A DNA stretch of 64,000 nt from JAITVB01 sp031553805 (lineage in GTDB: Bacteria; Bacteroidota; Bacteroidia; Bacteroidales; Rikenellaceae), in assembly GCA_031553805.1 (NCBI GenBank), contig JAVBLC010000010.1, positions 1-64,000 on the forward strand, written 5' to 3'. The position numbers were made by a program, and so were the translations under genes. The notes below the pieces were generated by a model. It saw nothing but the letters and a program-made list of their open reading frames with translations. It did not search any database and was not told where the DNA came from. This document shows, in pieces, positions 17,659 to 26,543 of this stretch (its first letter is position 1; each line of letters opens with the position of its first letter).

Positions 17659-19284
17659 ATGGAAACCCGCAATTCAAACCGCAACGCCCTGATCCCGGCC
17701 ATCGCCGCCGTGGCGATCATCGTGGGCATCCTGGCCGGCATCGCCATCGGCCGCGTCGATATGGGCAACCTCTTCGAACGGATGCGCACCGTTGCCGCAC
17801 CGCCGCAGAATACCAAGCTCGACAACGTGCTCTCGCTCATCCGCGCAGAGTATGTCGAAGACGTCAATATGGACACGCTCACCGAGCGCATCCTCCCCAC
17901 CCTGCTCGAAAGCCTCGACCCCCACTCGGCCTACATCTCGGCCAAAGACCTGGCCGACGTCAACGAGCCCCTCGAAGGACACTTCGATGGCATCGGAGTG
18001 ACGTTCAACATGATGACCGACACGGCGCTGGTACTCAGCGTCATCTCGGGCGGCCCCAGCGCCAAGGCCGGCGTGCTGCCCGGCGACCGCATCATGACCA
18101 TCGACGACAGCCTGGTGGCCGGGCGCAAGATCCGCCAGGACGACATCGTCAAACGCCTGCGCGGCACACGCGGGTCGAAAGTACGGCTTGGCGTACAACG
18201 CGTCGGAATCAGCGGACTGACCCCGATCACGATCACCCGCGGGGTGATTCCCGTCAAGAGCCTCGACGCTTCGCTGATGCTCACGCCGGGGGTGGGTTAC
18301 ATCAAACTTTCGCGCTTTTCGCGCACTTCCCATAAGGAAATCCTCGACGCCACGGCCGAACTGCGCAAGCAGGGAATGAAAAAACTCGTCTTCGACCTGC
18401 GCGAAAACACGGGCGGGTTCCTCGACCAGGCGATCCTGATCGCCAACGAATTCCTGCCGGCCAACACGCTGATCGTCTACACCGAGGGCAAGGCCAGCCC
18501 GCGCGACGACCAGCACAGCAACGGAAAAGGCACGCTGCAGGACGTGGAACTGGCCATCCTGATCGACGAAAATTCGGCCTCGGCCAGCGAAATCGTCGCC
18601 GGCGCCATCCAGGACAACGACCGGGGAACGATCGTCGGCCGGCGTTCGTTCGGCAAGGGGCTGGTGCAGTTGCAGATCCCGCTGGGCGACGGCTCGGCCA
18701 TCCGCCTGACCACGGCCCGTTACTACACGCCGGTGGGACGCTGCATCCAGAAGCCCTATGACGACGGACTCGAATCGTACCAGCAAGACCTGCTCAACCG
18801 CTATAACCACAGCGAATTGTTCTCGGCCGACAGCATCAAATTCGACGAGTCGATGAAGTTCACCACCCCGAAAGGCCGCACGGTCTACGGCGGGGGCGGC
18901 ATCATGCCCGACGTTTTCGTGCCGATCGACACGGCGGGGGTCAACCCTTTCCTGCGCGAAGTGTTCGGGCGCAACATCCTGCTGCGTTACTCGTTCGACT
19001 TTTCAGACCGCCACCGCAGCCAGCTCAACCGGATCAAGACCACGGCCGAATTAGACGCTTATTTCCGCCCGATGGACAACCTGGTGGCGGACTTTACCGC
19101 CTTCGCCTCGCGCAACGGGATCACCCCCAAGGAGGGCGAACTCGACCCCGCTTCGCGCCAGTTGCTCCTTACCGAAATCAAGGCCTATATCGCCCGGAAT
19201 ACGGCGCTGGAAGACAGCGGGTTTATCTACTTTATCCAACCCGTCGATAATGTGATTGTAAAAACACTCGAAATTTTTAAATAA
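17659..19284 (+). CDS. ctpA: C-terminal processing peptidase (S41 family)
   Basis: The start at 17659 (METRNSNRNALIP) is followed by one N-terminal membrane segment. The 541-residue product then has a PDZ domain (about residues 85-170; GIGVTFNMM, GGPSAKAGVLPGD) and a tail-specific protease core with ENTGGFL, the Ser of DENSASASEIVAGA, and the Lys of GRRSFGKGLVQ as the Ser/Lys dyad. It cleaves periplasmic proteins at their C-termini. The in-frame stretch from 17536 lacks family similarity. The next gene, the Cys-rich lipoprotein, has its own promoter. Confidence 0.93.
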   Translation: METRNSNRNALIPAIAAVAIIVGILAGIAIGRVDMGNLFERMRTVAAPPQNTKLDNVLSLIRAEYVEDVNMDTLTERILPTLLESLDPHSAYISAKDLADVNEPLEGHFDGIGVTFNMMTDTALVLSVISGGPSAKAGVLPGDRIMTIDDSLVAGRKIRQDDIVKRLRGTRGSKVRLGVQRVGISGLTPITITRGVIPVKSLDASLMLTPGVGYIKLSRFSRTSHKEILDATAELRKQGMKKLVFDLRENTGGFLDQAILIANEFLPANTLIVYTEGKASPRDDQHSNGKGTLQDVELAILIDENSASASEIVAGAIQDNDRGTIVGRRSFGKGLVQLQIPLGDGSAIRLTTARYYTPVGRCIQKPYDDGLESYQQDLLNRYNHSELFSADSIKFDESMKFTTPKGRTVYGGGGIMPDVFVPIDTAGVNPFLREVFGRNILLRYSFDFSDRHRSQLNRIKTTAELDAYFRPMDNLVADFTAFASRNGITPKEGELDPASRQLLLTEIKAYIARNTALEDSGFIYFIQPVDNVIVKTLEIFK

Positions 19285-19296
19285 TTTTCGGCAATT

Positions 19297-19328
19297 GTTG
19301 TGCAAGATCCAAAAAACCATTACTTTTG
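19297..19328 (+). promoter_or_regulatory. Promoter for the Cys-rich lipoprotein gene
   Basis: GTTG at 19297-19300 (one mismatch to TTTG), 20 bp, then TACTTTTG at 19321-19328, which fits TAnnTTTG. Predicted transcription starts near 19335, about 32 bp before the ATG. Confidence 0.65.
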
Positions 19329-19351
19329 CGCCTGATTTTTACATTTAAACT

Positions 19352-19357
19352 AGGAGG
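19352..19357 (+). promoter_or_regulatory. Strong Shine-Dalgarno (AGGAGG)
   Basis: AGGAGG lies 9 bp before the ATG at 19367. Bacteroidetes genes rarely use a full Shine-Dalgarno, and the neighbours have none, so this gene may be translated unusually strongly. Confidence 0.7.
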
Positions 19358-19366
19358 AAGATTATT

Positions 19367-19570
19367 ATGAAAAAGACTTTGCTCGCTATCGTGGCCGTTG
19401 TGGCTATCTTCGCAGCATCGTGCGGTGGCCGCAATGCCGCTCCCGTTGCTGAAGAAGAAGTGATCGTAGCTGAAAACGTGGCTTGCTGCGCCGACTCGAC
19501 TTGCTGTCCTGCCGATTCGACCTGCAAGGGTACCGCTTGCGCTGCCGACACGACGAAGAAAGCCCAGTAA
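19367..19570 (+). CDS. Small cysteine-rich lipoprotein
   Basis: The 67-residue product has a signal peptide with lipobox FAASC (lipidated Cys19). The mature peptide of 49 residues then has six more cysteines in a repeated pattern (CCADSTCCPADSTC, then C58) and ends in KKAQ. It has its own promoter, a strong Shine-Dalgarno and a terminator, so it is an independent, probably highly expressed unit. I do not recognise a family. The cysteines could bind metal or form disulfides in the periplasm; that is inference. Confidence 0.8.
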   Translation: MKKTLLAIVAVVAIFAASCGGRNAAPVAEEEVIVAENVACCADSTCCPADSTCKGTACAADTTKKAQ

Positions 19571-19596
19571 TCAGATTACTACGGAAGAAGTGAAGA

Positions 19597-19626
19597 AGGC
19601 CGCCCGAGGGGCGGCCTTTTTATTTG
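19597..19626 (+). terminator. Terminator of the Cys-rich lipoprotein gene
   Basis: The stem AGGCCGCCC/GGGCGGCCT is closed by the loop GAG(G) and followed by TTTTTATTT, 27 bp after the stop codon. Confidence 0.85.
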
Positions 19627-19774
19627 GTAACGCTCCCGACAGCGCCTCCCGGCACACGGAGTGTTGACCTTGCTTCGAACGAAAGCTCACACCCGGAACG
19701 TTAACTTTACTTCATATGATGTCCTCCGGAATTTTGTTATTGCCTTGTGTGCCCGCCCAACGGCCAGAGAGCGG

Positions 19775-21211
19775 TTATTTTGCCGGGACCTCGGCAACAT
19801 TGGTCGGTTTGTGCAACCCCATATCGGCAGCTACGCGCTCCATCAGAGCGTAGGCCTGGTCGTAGTCGTTCTCGATTTCGCCGTCGAGGATGGCGTTTTT
19901 GACCACCTCCTTGATCAGGCCGACTTCACGACAGGGTTCGATGCCGTAGACCTGCATGATCAGTTCGCCGGTGATCGGCGGCTGGAAGTTGCGGATGCGG
20001 TCTTTCTCCTCGATCTCGCGCAATTTGCAACGGACGGTTTCGAAGTTGCGCAGGTAGCGTTTGACCTTGCTTTCGATGCCCGAAGTGATGTCGGCCTCGC
20101 ACAGGGTCATCAGGTCGTCGATGTCGTCGCCCGCCTCGAACAGCAACCGGCGCACAGCCGAATCAGTCACCTCCTCTTCCGAAAGGATGATCGGGCGCAG
20201 GTGCAGGAAAACCAGCTTCTGGACGTATTTCATCTTTTCGTTGAGCGGCAGTTTCAACTCGCGGAAAATACGGGGGACCATCTTGCTGCCCAGCGTTTCG
20301 TGACCGTGAAAAGTCCAACCCTGGCGGGCGTCATAAGCCTTGGTGGCGGGTTTGGCGATGTCGTGCAACAGCGCAGCCCAGCGCAGCCAGAGATTATCTG
20401 ACTTGTGGGCAACGTTATCCAACACCTTGAGCGTATGGATAAAATTGTCTTTGTGGCCGCGGCCGTTGATTACTTCAACGCCCTTCAGGGCGGCCAACTC
20501 CGGAAAGATCAACGGGAGCAGGCCGCATCTGTCGAACAGATCGAAGCCGATCGAGGGGACGGGCGACGCCATGATTTTGTTGAGTTCGGTGGCGATGCGC
20601 TCCTTGGACACAATGCGGATGCGCTCGCGGTTGCGGGTGATGGCGTCGAACGTGTCGGGGTCGATGTCGAAACCGAGTTGGGTGGCGAAGCGCACGGCAC
20701 GAATCATCCGCAACGGGTCGTCCGAGAACGTCCGGTCGGGATCGGTCGGCGTTTTTATTTTCAAAGCTTCGAGGTCCTGTATGCCGCCGAAAGGGTCGAC
20801 CAATTCTCCGAAATTGTCTTCGTTCAGACCAAGCGCCATCGCGTTGATCGTAAAATCGCGGCGGAGTTGGTCTTCCTCGATCGTGCCGTCTTCGACCACC
20901 GGTTTGCGCGAGTCGGGGCTGTAGGATTCGCGGCGGGCGCCGACGAATTCGATCTCGATGTCACCCGCACGCAGCATCGCCGTACCGAACGTTTTAAATA
21001 CGGAAACGTTCGTGCGCAGTTCGGCTGCGAGGGCTTTGGCGATCTCGATGCCACTGCCCACTACCACCACGTCGATATCCTTATTGGGACGGCACAGAAA
21101 ATAGTCGCGCACATACCCCCCCACCACATAGAGGCGGCGGCCCGCGGCGTCGCCGATGCGGCCGATCTGCCGGAAAATAGGATCGGCGAGGGCTTCGGGA
21201 ATTGTCGTCAT
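19775..21211 (-). CDS. cca: CCA tRNA nucleotidyltransferase with HD domain
   Basis: The 478-residue class II enzyme has VGGYVRDYFL and DIDVVVVG (metal-binding DxD), RRDFTINAMAL, the DPDRTFSDDPLRMIRAVRFATQLGF neck motif, and a C-terminal HD phosphohydrolase part (LRWAALLHDIAKP). It adds or repairs the 3' CCA of tRNAs; some members only add C or A, which cannot be told here. Its ATG overlaps the pdxJ stop by 4 bp, so translation is coupled. Confidence 0.92.
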   Translation of the reverse strand: MTTIPEALADPIFRQIGRIGDAAGRRLYVVGGYVRDYFLCRPNKDIDVVVVGSGIEIAKALAAELRTNVSVFKTFGTAMLRAGDIEIEFVGARRESYSPDSRKPVVEDGTIEEDQLRRDFTINAMALGLNEDNFGELVDPFGGIQDLEALKIKTPTDPDRTFSDDPLRMIRAVRFATQLGFDIDPDTFDAITRNRERIRIVSKERIATELNKIMASPVPSIGFDLFDRCGLLPLIFPELAALKGVEVINGRGHKDNFIHTLKVLDNVAHKSDNLWLRWAALLHDIAKPATKAYDARQGWTFHGHETLGSKMVPRIFRELKLPLNEKMKYVQKLVFLHLRPIILSEEEVTDSAVRRLLFEAGDDIDDLMTLCEADITSGIESKVKRYLRNFETVRCKLREIEEKDRIRNFQPPITGELIMQVYGIEPCREVGLIKEVVKNAILDGEIENDYDQAYALMERVAADMGLHKPTNVAEVPAK

Positions 21212-21927
21212 GCGTGCTTGAGGGCGCGTTTATAGAGTTGGATCGTGTTTTCGAGCCCCAGGTAGAGTGCGTCGCAGATCAGCGCATGGCCGATCGACAC
21301 TTCTTTCAGTTGCGGAATGTGCTGTGCGAAATAGGCCAGGTTAACCAGACTCAGGTCGTGGCCGGCATTGATCTCCAAACCGCAACGGACCGCTTCTTCG
21401 GCGGCGGCGGCAAAAGGAGCTACGGCCGCTTCAGGTCCCGCGGGAAAGGCTGAGGCGTAGGACTCGGTATAAAGTTCGATCCGGTCGGTGCCGCATGCTT
21501 TTGCCCCGGCCACCATCGCGGGATCGGGGTTGACGAAGATCGAGGTGCGGATGCCTTTCGCGTGGAAACGGGCCACCACGTCCTGCAGGAACTCACGGTT
21601 GGCCAGTGTATCCCAACCATTGTTCGAGGTCAACGCCTCGGGCGGATCGGGCACAAGTGTCACTTGCTCCGGCACCACTTCAAGCACCAAGGCGATGAAA
21701 TCGGGCGACGGATAACCCTCTATATTGAGTTCGGTGGCCACCACTTTTTTCAGGTCGCGCACGTCGCTGTAGCGGATGTGGCGGCCGTCGGGACGCGGGT
21801 GGACCGTGATGCCCTCGGCACCGAAACGCTCGCAGTCGAGCGCCACCTGCACCACGTTGGGCACGTTGCCCCCGCGCGAGTTGCGCAGCGTGGCGATCTT
21901 ATTTATATTTACACTCAATTTTGTCAT
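21208..21927 (-). CDS. pdxJ: Pyridoxine 5'-phosphate synthase
   Basis: The 239-residue TIM-barrel enzyme has LSVNINKIATLRNSRGG at the N-terminus, GITVHPRPDGRHI, EVVPEQVTLVPD and the C-terminal SIGHALICDALY. It condenses 1-deoxyxylulose-5-phosphate with aminoacetone-3-phosphate to pyridoxine 5'-phosphate (DXP-dependent B6 route). It is the first gene of a two-gene unit with cca (ATGA overlap). nadK is divergent, 119 bp upstream. Confidence 0.95.
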   Translation of the reverse strand: MTKLSVNINKIATLRNSRGGNVPNVVQVALDCERFGAEGITVHPRPDGRHIRYSDVRDLKKVVATELNIEGYPSPDFIALVLEVVPEQVTLVPDPPEALTSNNGWDTLANREFLQDVVARFHAKGIRTSIFVNPDPAMVAGAKACGTDRIELYTESYASAFPAGPEAAVAPFAAAAEEAVRCGLEINAGHDLSLVNLAYFAQHIPQLKEVSIGHALICDALYLGLENTIQLYKRALKHA

Positions 21928-22023
21928 CGGAAAACACTACATTTGTAAAATGCAGGATGCGCCTCGGCAATCTCTGAAAGCAAGCTTTCGTGATTGCTCC
22001 CGGGTTTCACTGCATTTGCAAGG

Positions 22024-22031
22024 CAAAGGTA
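22024..22031 (-). promoter_or_regulatory. Probable -7 box for pdxJ-cca
   Basis: The minus strand reads TACCTTTG, matching TAnnTTTG, about 97 bp upstream of the pdxJ ATG. The -33 partner would fall inside the nadK start and is poor. Confidence 0.35.
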
Positions 22032-22046
22032 CATAATTTTTAAGAA

Positions 22047-22937
22047 ATGAAGGCAGTCGTCTACAGCCGTCCCGAAATATTCTCGCGCCCGAACGCCCTG
22101 GAGCGCCTGGTGGAAGCACTCGAAAAACACGGGATCAGTTATATGCTTTCCACGGCCACAGCCGACCGGTGGGAAGAAACCACCGGAAAAACGCTGCCGG
22201 ACGGGGCGCGGTATGACGAGACCACGGTCCCTTTTCCGGCGGACGCCGACCTGATGATCTGCTACGGAGGCGACGGAACGTTTCTCGACGGGGTGCGCCT
22301 GCTCAACCACAGCACGGTGCCGATGCTCGGGATCAACGCAGGGCACCTCGGCTTCCTTGCCAACGTGGCCGAAGAGGAAATCGAGGCCGCCGTCACCGAA
22401 CTGGCCGCCGAAAAATACAGCGTCGAGGAACGTTCGATCCTCAACGTAACCGAAGGGTTTCCCGAAAAAATGGGATTTCCCCACGCGATCAACGAATTTA
22501 CCATACAAAAGAAGGGGCCGACGATGGTGTCGGTCGACGTCTATATCGACGGCGAGCTGGTGACCACCTACATGGGCGACGGACTGATCCTGAGTACGCC
22601 GACCGGTTCGACCGCCTACTCGCTGAGCGTGGGCGGCCCGATCGTGGCACCCGACGCGCAATGTCTGGTGATTTCGCCCATCGCCTCGCACAACCTGACC
22701 ATCCGTCCGCTGGTGGTACCCGACTCGTGCCGGTTGAGTTTCCGGGTGCGTTCGCGCAGCGGCCATCCATCGTGGGCCACGCTCGACAACCGCAACTACG
22801 AGGTGCCCGACGAAACCGTTTTTTCGGTCGAAAAGTCGAAAAAACCGGTCTTTTTGGTCAAGCTCCATACTATTTCGTTCTACAGAACGTTAAGAGAAAA
22901 GATGATGTGGGGCATTGACACCCGCTCAAAAAGCTAA
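22047..22937 (+). CDS. nadK: NAD kinase
   Basis: The 296-residue product has the GGDGT motif (CYGGDGTFLDGVRLL), the NAGHLGFLA block, NEFTIQKKG, and DGLILSTPTGSTAYSLSVGGPIV with SPIASHNLTIRPLV. It phosphorylates NAD to NADP. Length and motif order are standard. A palindromic repeat (family D) follows the stop codon. Confidence 0.95.
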   Translation: MKAVVYSRPEIFSRPNALERLVEALEKHGISYMLSTATADRWEETTGKTLPDGARYDETTVPFPADADLMICYGGDGTFLDGVRLLNHSTVPMLGINAGHLGFLANVAEEEIEAAVTELAAEKYSVEERSILNVTEGFPEKMGFPHAINEFTIQKKGPTMVSVDVYIDGELVTTYMGDGLILSTPTGSTAYSLSVGGPIVAPDAQCLVISPIASHNLTIRPLVVPDSCRLSFRVRSRSGHPSWATLDNRNYEVPDETVFSVEKSKKPVFLVKLHTISFYRTLREKMMWGIDTRSKS

Positions 22938-22942
22938 TTTAG

Positions 22943-23078
22943 GCTGCACGTATGGCACGCCTCTTTTAAAAGGTCCTTCCGATTTCCAATCCCCACGTAC
23001 CCGAGTACGCCCCGGTTGAAAACCGAAACGACCTTTTAAAATTGACGCGCCCTCGGTACACCCGCGCATTGCCGCACC
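22943..23078 (+). repeat. Palindromic repeat family D, copy D1
   Basis: An imperfect inverted repeat of about 80 bp is centred on GTACCCGAGTAC (near 22997-23008). The left arm begins TTTTAAAAGGTCCTTCCG and the right arm, read in reverse complement, TTTTAAAAGGTCGTTTCG. The same text lies in opposite orientation near 30090-30204. No coding potential is seen. It fills most of the nadK-uppS gap. Confidence 0.75.
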
Positions 23079-23123
23079 CGAAAGGAAGGGACAAACAAAA
23101 GACTCGGATTAAAAGATTTTTCA

Positions 23124-23131
23124 TATCTTTG
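23124..23131 (+). promoter_or_regulatory. Probable -7 box for uppS-bamA operon
   Basis: TATCTTTG matches TAnnTTTG, 89 bp before the uppS ATG. I see no clear -33 TTTG at 19-21 bp. Confidence 0.45.
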
Positions 23132-23220
23132 TCCGGAAAAAATTAAAACCCAAGACGTCGGAAGGCACCCTGGGACGAGTAACGTAAAAAATAACGCGTG
23201 CCGGAAGGCGCCCCTGCACA

Positions 23221-23967
23221 ATGAGCCAACAAACGAACGTGCCGCAACACATCGCCATTATTATGGACGGAAACGGCCGTTGGGCGAAAGCCAGGGGACA
23301 GGAAAGGCTCTTCGGACACCTGCAGGGCGTGGAAGCGATCCGCAAAGTGGTGCGGGGAGCTGTCGAGCAAGGGGTGAAATACCTGACGCTCTACGCTTTT
23401 TCGACCGAAAACTGGACGCGGCCCGCAGACGAAGTGAGCGGCCTGATGGACCTTATCGGCCGGTATGCCGTGAGCGAAACCCCCGAACTGAAACGGCAGG
23501 GAGTGCGGCTCGAGTTCATCGGCGCCCTCGAAGGGCTCTCCGACGAGATCAACGAGGCGATCGAGTCCTGTCGCTGTGAAACGGCAGGCAATGACCGGTT
23601 GCATTTGGTGATCGCGCTGAACTACAGCTCACGCAGTGAGATTACGGCTGCTGTCCGCGAGATCGCCCGCCGGGCGGCAGAGGGTCTTCAGAACCCGGAA
23701 ACGATTGACGAAACGACTGTTTCCGAACACCTCTACACCCGCTCGATGCCCGACCCCGACCTGGTGATCCGCACCAGCGGCGAGCAGCGGCTGAGCAACT
23801 TCCTGCTGTGGCAAAGCGCCTATGCGGAGTTTTATTTTACAGAATGCCTCTGGCCCGATTTCGACGAGCGGGAGCTGGCCCGGGCCATCGAAGCCTACGG
23901 CCGGCGCGAACGACGGTTCGGCGGGGCGAAACCGGCAACACAGAAAGACATAGGTACTACACTATAA
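23221..23967 (+). CDS. uppS: Isoprenyl transferase (undecaprenyl diphosphate synthase)
   Basis: The 248-residue cis-prenyltransferase has IIMDGNGRWAKARG at the start (catalytic Asp16), TLYAFSTENW, LNYSSRSEI, and the C-terminal DLVIRTSGEQRLSNFLLWQSAYAE and WPDFDE. It makes the C55 lipid carrier for peptidoglycan and surface glycans. bamA follows 11 bp downstream, the usual Bacteroidetes arrangement that joins carrier lipid and outer-membrane assembly genes in one operon. Confidence 0.95.
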   Translation: MSQQTNVPQHIAIIMDGNGRWAKARGQERLFGHLQGVEAIRKVVRGAVEQGVKYLTLYAFSTENWTRPADEVSGLMDLIGRYAVSETPELKRQGVRLEFIGALEGLSDEINEAIESCRCETAGNDRLHLVIALNYSSRSEITAAVREIARRAAEGLQNPETIDETTVSEHLYTRSMPDPDLVIRTSGEQRLSNFLLWQSAYAEFYFTECLWPDFDERELARAIEAYGRRERRFGGAKPATQKDIGTTL

Positions 23968-23978
23968 GAACCCAAAAA

Positions 23979-26483
23979 ATGAAGTTCGGCAACCTCAAGT
24001 TTTTTACCATATTGCTTCTCGCGCTGTTTGCGGCAACGGGACTCAGCGCACAGGATTCGCTGACGGTCGACTATCCCTTCGCCAACTTCAACGCCCCCCG
24101 GCAATACATCCTCAAAGACGTAAAAATGAACGGGGTCAAGTACCTCGACCACGAGATCCTCATCTCGACCGCCGGGATGAGCCGTGGCGACACGATCTAC
24201 GTCCCGGGCGAATACGTGTCGGACGCCGTGCGCAAACTCTGGAGCCAGCGCTATTTCGCCGACATCAAGGTGGTGCTTGAACCCGAGGGCGACAGCGCAG
24301 TCCTGCAATTTTTCCTCCAGGAGCGCCCCCGTGTCTACAAATGGTCGTTCGAAGGCGTCCGCAAAGCCGAGCAGACTGAACTGCTTGAAAAACTGAAACT
24401 GCGCCGCGGGGCCGAACTCTCGGACTTCAGCATCGCCACCTCGACCGAAGTGATCAAGCGCTACTTCCGCGACAAAAGTTTCCTGAACGTCGAGGTCGAC
24501 GTGCAGCAGGTCACCGACCCGGTGATGGCCAACGGGATCGACGTGACATTCGTCGTAACGAAAGGCGACAAGGTGAAAATCGGAAAGATCACCTTCGACG
24601 GCAACGAGGTCTTTACCGACAACCGGCTGAGGCGTCCGCTCAAGAAGACCAAACAGCGGAGCATCAACATATTCGCCAGCTCGAAATTCAACCAGGCCAA
24701 GTACGACGAAGACAAGGAAAACCTGATCGACTTCTACAACTCGAAAGGCTACCGCAACGCCGCCATCCTCGCCGACTCGATCTACGCGATCAGTTCGAAC
24801 CGCATCGGGATCGACTTCAAAGTGGAAGAGGGCAACAAATTCTACTACCGCAACATCTCGTGGCTGGGCAACAGCAAATACACCACCGAAACCCTGTCGA
24901 ACACGCTGGGCATCAAGCCAGGCGACGTCTATGACAGCAAGACGATGAACAAACAGCTCGGGATCGGCAAGGACGCCCTGCCGTATGACATGAGCGTGTC
25001 GTCGCTATACCAGAACGAGGGCTATCTCTTCTCGCAGGTCGAGATCCAGGAAACCGTTGTGGCCGCCGACTCGCTCGACCTCGAGATCAAGATCATCGAA
25101 GGAAAACCGGCCACCGTCAACAAGATCGAATTCACGGGCAACACACGCGTCAACGACCGGGTGATCCGCCGCGAGATCGATATGCGCCCGGGCGAACTCT
25201 ACAGCCGCGCCCTGATGATGAGCACCATCCAGCGCATCAACACGATGGGCCACTTCAACCCCGAAACCCTCAGCCCCGACATCCAACCCCTACCGGGATC
25301 GGTTGACCTGGTCAACATTTCGTTCCCCCTCGAAGAGATGGCGAGCGACAAGTTCGACATATCGGGCGGCTGGGGCAGCGGGATGTTCGTCGGCTCGGTC
25401 GGGGTAGTGCTGAACAACATCTCGGTGCGCAACGTCTTCAACCGCCACGCCTGGCGCCCCTACCCCGCGGGCGACAACCAGCAGCTGGCCATCCGCGGAC
25501 AAACCAACGGACAATACTACAAAGCCCTTTCGCTGAACTTTACCGAGCCCTGGCTGGGCGGCAAAAAACCCCGACAGCTCACCCTCGGCTTCTACTATTC
25601 GGACCAGACCAACGCCTACTACCTGTGGCAGACGGGCGACAAACACTTCCGCACCATCGGGGGATCGGTCGGCTTCGGGAGCCGCCTCAAATGGCCCGAC
25701 CACAACTTCACGTTCTACACCTCGCTTTCGTACCAGGCCTATAACCTGAAAGACTGGGACAACTTCATCGTCAAGAACGGCACCTCGAACATCATCGCCC
25801 TGCAGGCTGTGCTGAGCCGCAGCACGGTCGACCAACCGATCTACCCGCGCCGGGGGACCGAATTCTCGATGTCGCTCACCGTCACCCCGCCCTATTCGCT
25901 TTTCGACGGGAAAGACTACGCCGACCCCGACATGAGCGAAAACGACCGCTACCGCTGGATCGAATACCACAAATGGAATTTCTCGGCCCGGTGGTTCGCC
26001 CCGCTCTCGAACAACGACAACCTGGTGCTGATGGCCAAGGCCGAGTTGGGGATGATCGGCAGCTACAACCCCGACAAGCCCTCGCCCTTCGAGGGCTACC
26101 AGGTCGGCGGCGACGGGATGTCGGGCTACACCCTCTACGGCGTCGACATCATCGGGATGCGCGGTTACGAGAACGCCAGCCTCACCCCCTCGGGCGAATA
26201 CTCGGGCGCATATAATAAATTCACCCTCGAAATGCGTTATCCTTTTGTAAACCGGCCGGCATCGACCATTTTCGGGTTGGCGTTCCTCGAAGCGGGCAAC
26301 GCGTTCGACAACCTCAAGCAGATCGACCCGTTCAAGCTCCGCCGCTCGGCGGGCCTCGGGGTTAGGCTCTACCTGAGCGTGGTGGGGACGATCGGCTTCG
26401 ACTGGGGATACGGATTCGACCGCGACGTCTACGGAAAGCGCGGGGGCTCGCAACTCCACTTCTCCATGGGCCAGAATTTCTAA
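23979..26483 (+). CDS. bamA: Outer membrane protein assembly factor BamA
   Basis: The start at 23979 gives the signal peptide MKFGNLKFFTILLLALFAATGLSAQ; the in-frame extension overlaps uppS. The 834-residue Omp85 protein has five POTRA-like repeats (about residues 40-440; for example YKWSFEGVRKAEQ, KIGKITFDGNEVF, NKIEFTGNTRVND) and then a 16-strand barrel. The barrel includes IGMRGYENASL, near the VRGF/Y-like motif of Omp85 proteins, and the protein ends in GQNF. It inserts beta-barrel proteins into the outer membrane. Two Skp-type chaperone genes follow. Confidence 0.93.
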   Translation: MKFGNLKFFTILLLALFAATGLSAQDSLTVDYPFANFNAPRQYILKDVKMNGVKYLDHEILISTAGMSRGDTIYVPGEYVSDAVRKLWSQRYFADIKVVLEPEGDSAVLQFFLQERPRVYKWSFEGVRKAEQTELLEKLKLRRGAELSDFSIATSTEVIKRYFRDKSFLNVEVDVQQVTDPVMANGIDVTFVVTKGDKVKIGKITFDGNEVFTDNRLRRPLKKTKQRSINIFASSKFNQAKYDEDKENLIDFYNSKGYRNAAILADSIYAISSNRIGIDFKVEEGNKFYYRNISWLGNSKYTTETLSNTLGIKPGDVYDSKTMNKQLGIGKDALPYDMSVSSLYQNEGYLFSQVEIQETVVAADSLDLEIKIIEGKPATVNKIEFTGNTRVNDRVIRREIDMRPGELYSRALMMSTIQRINTMGHFNPETLSPDIQPLPGSVDLVNISFPLEEMASDKFDISGGWGSGMFVGSVGVVLNNISVRNVFNRHAWRPYPAGDNQQLAIRGQTNGQYYKALSLNFTEPWLGGKKPRQLTLGFYYSDQTNAYYLWQTGDKHFRTIGGSVGFGSRLKWPDHNFTFYTSLSYQAYNLKDWDNFIVKNGTSNIIALQAVLSRSTVDQPIYPRRGTEFSMSLTVTPPYSLFDGKDYADPDMSENDRYRWIEYHKWNFSARWFAPLSNNDNLVLMAKAELGMIGSYNPDKPSPFEGYQVGGDGMSGYTLYGVDIIGMRGYENASLTPSGEYSGAYNKFTLEMRYPFVNRPASTIFGLAFLEAGNAFDNLKQIDPFKLRRSAGLGVRLYLSVVGTIGFDWGYGFDRDVYGKRGGSQLHFSMGQNF

Positions 26484-26543
26484 TGATCAGGCCTTTGACA
26501 GACTGAACTTTTAAACGAAATTGACCCGAAAAACCTTACCGAT

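Noticed and set aside
22943..23078. Family D as a retron, CRISPR leader or transposon end
   Set aside because: There is no reverse transcriptase, cas gene or transposase nearby and no flanking target duplication was evident, so only a palindromic repeat is claimed.
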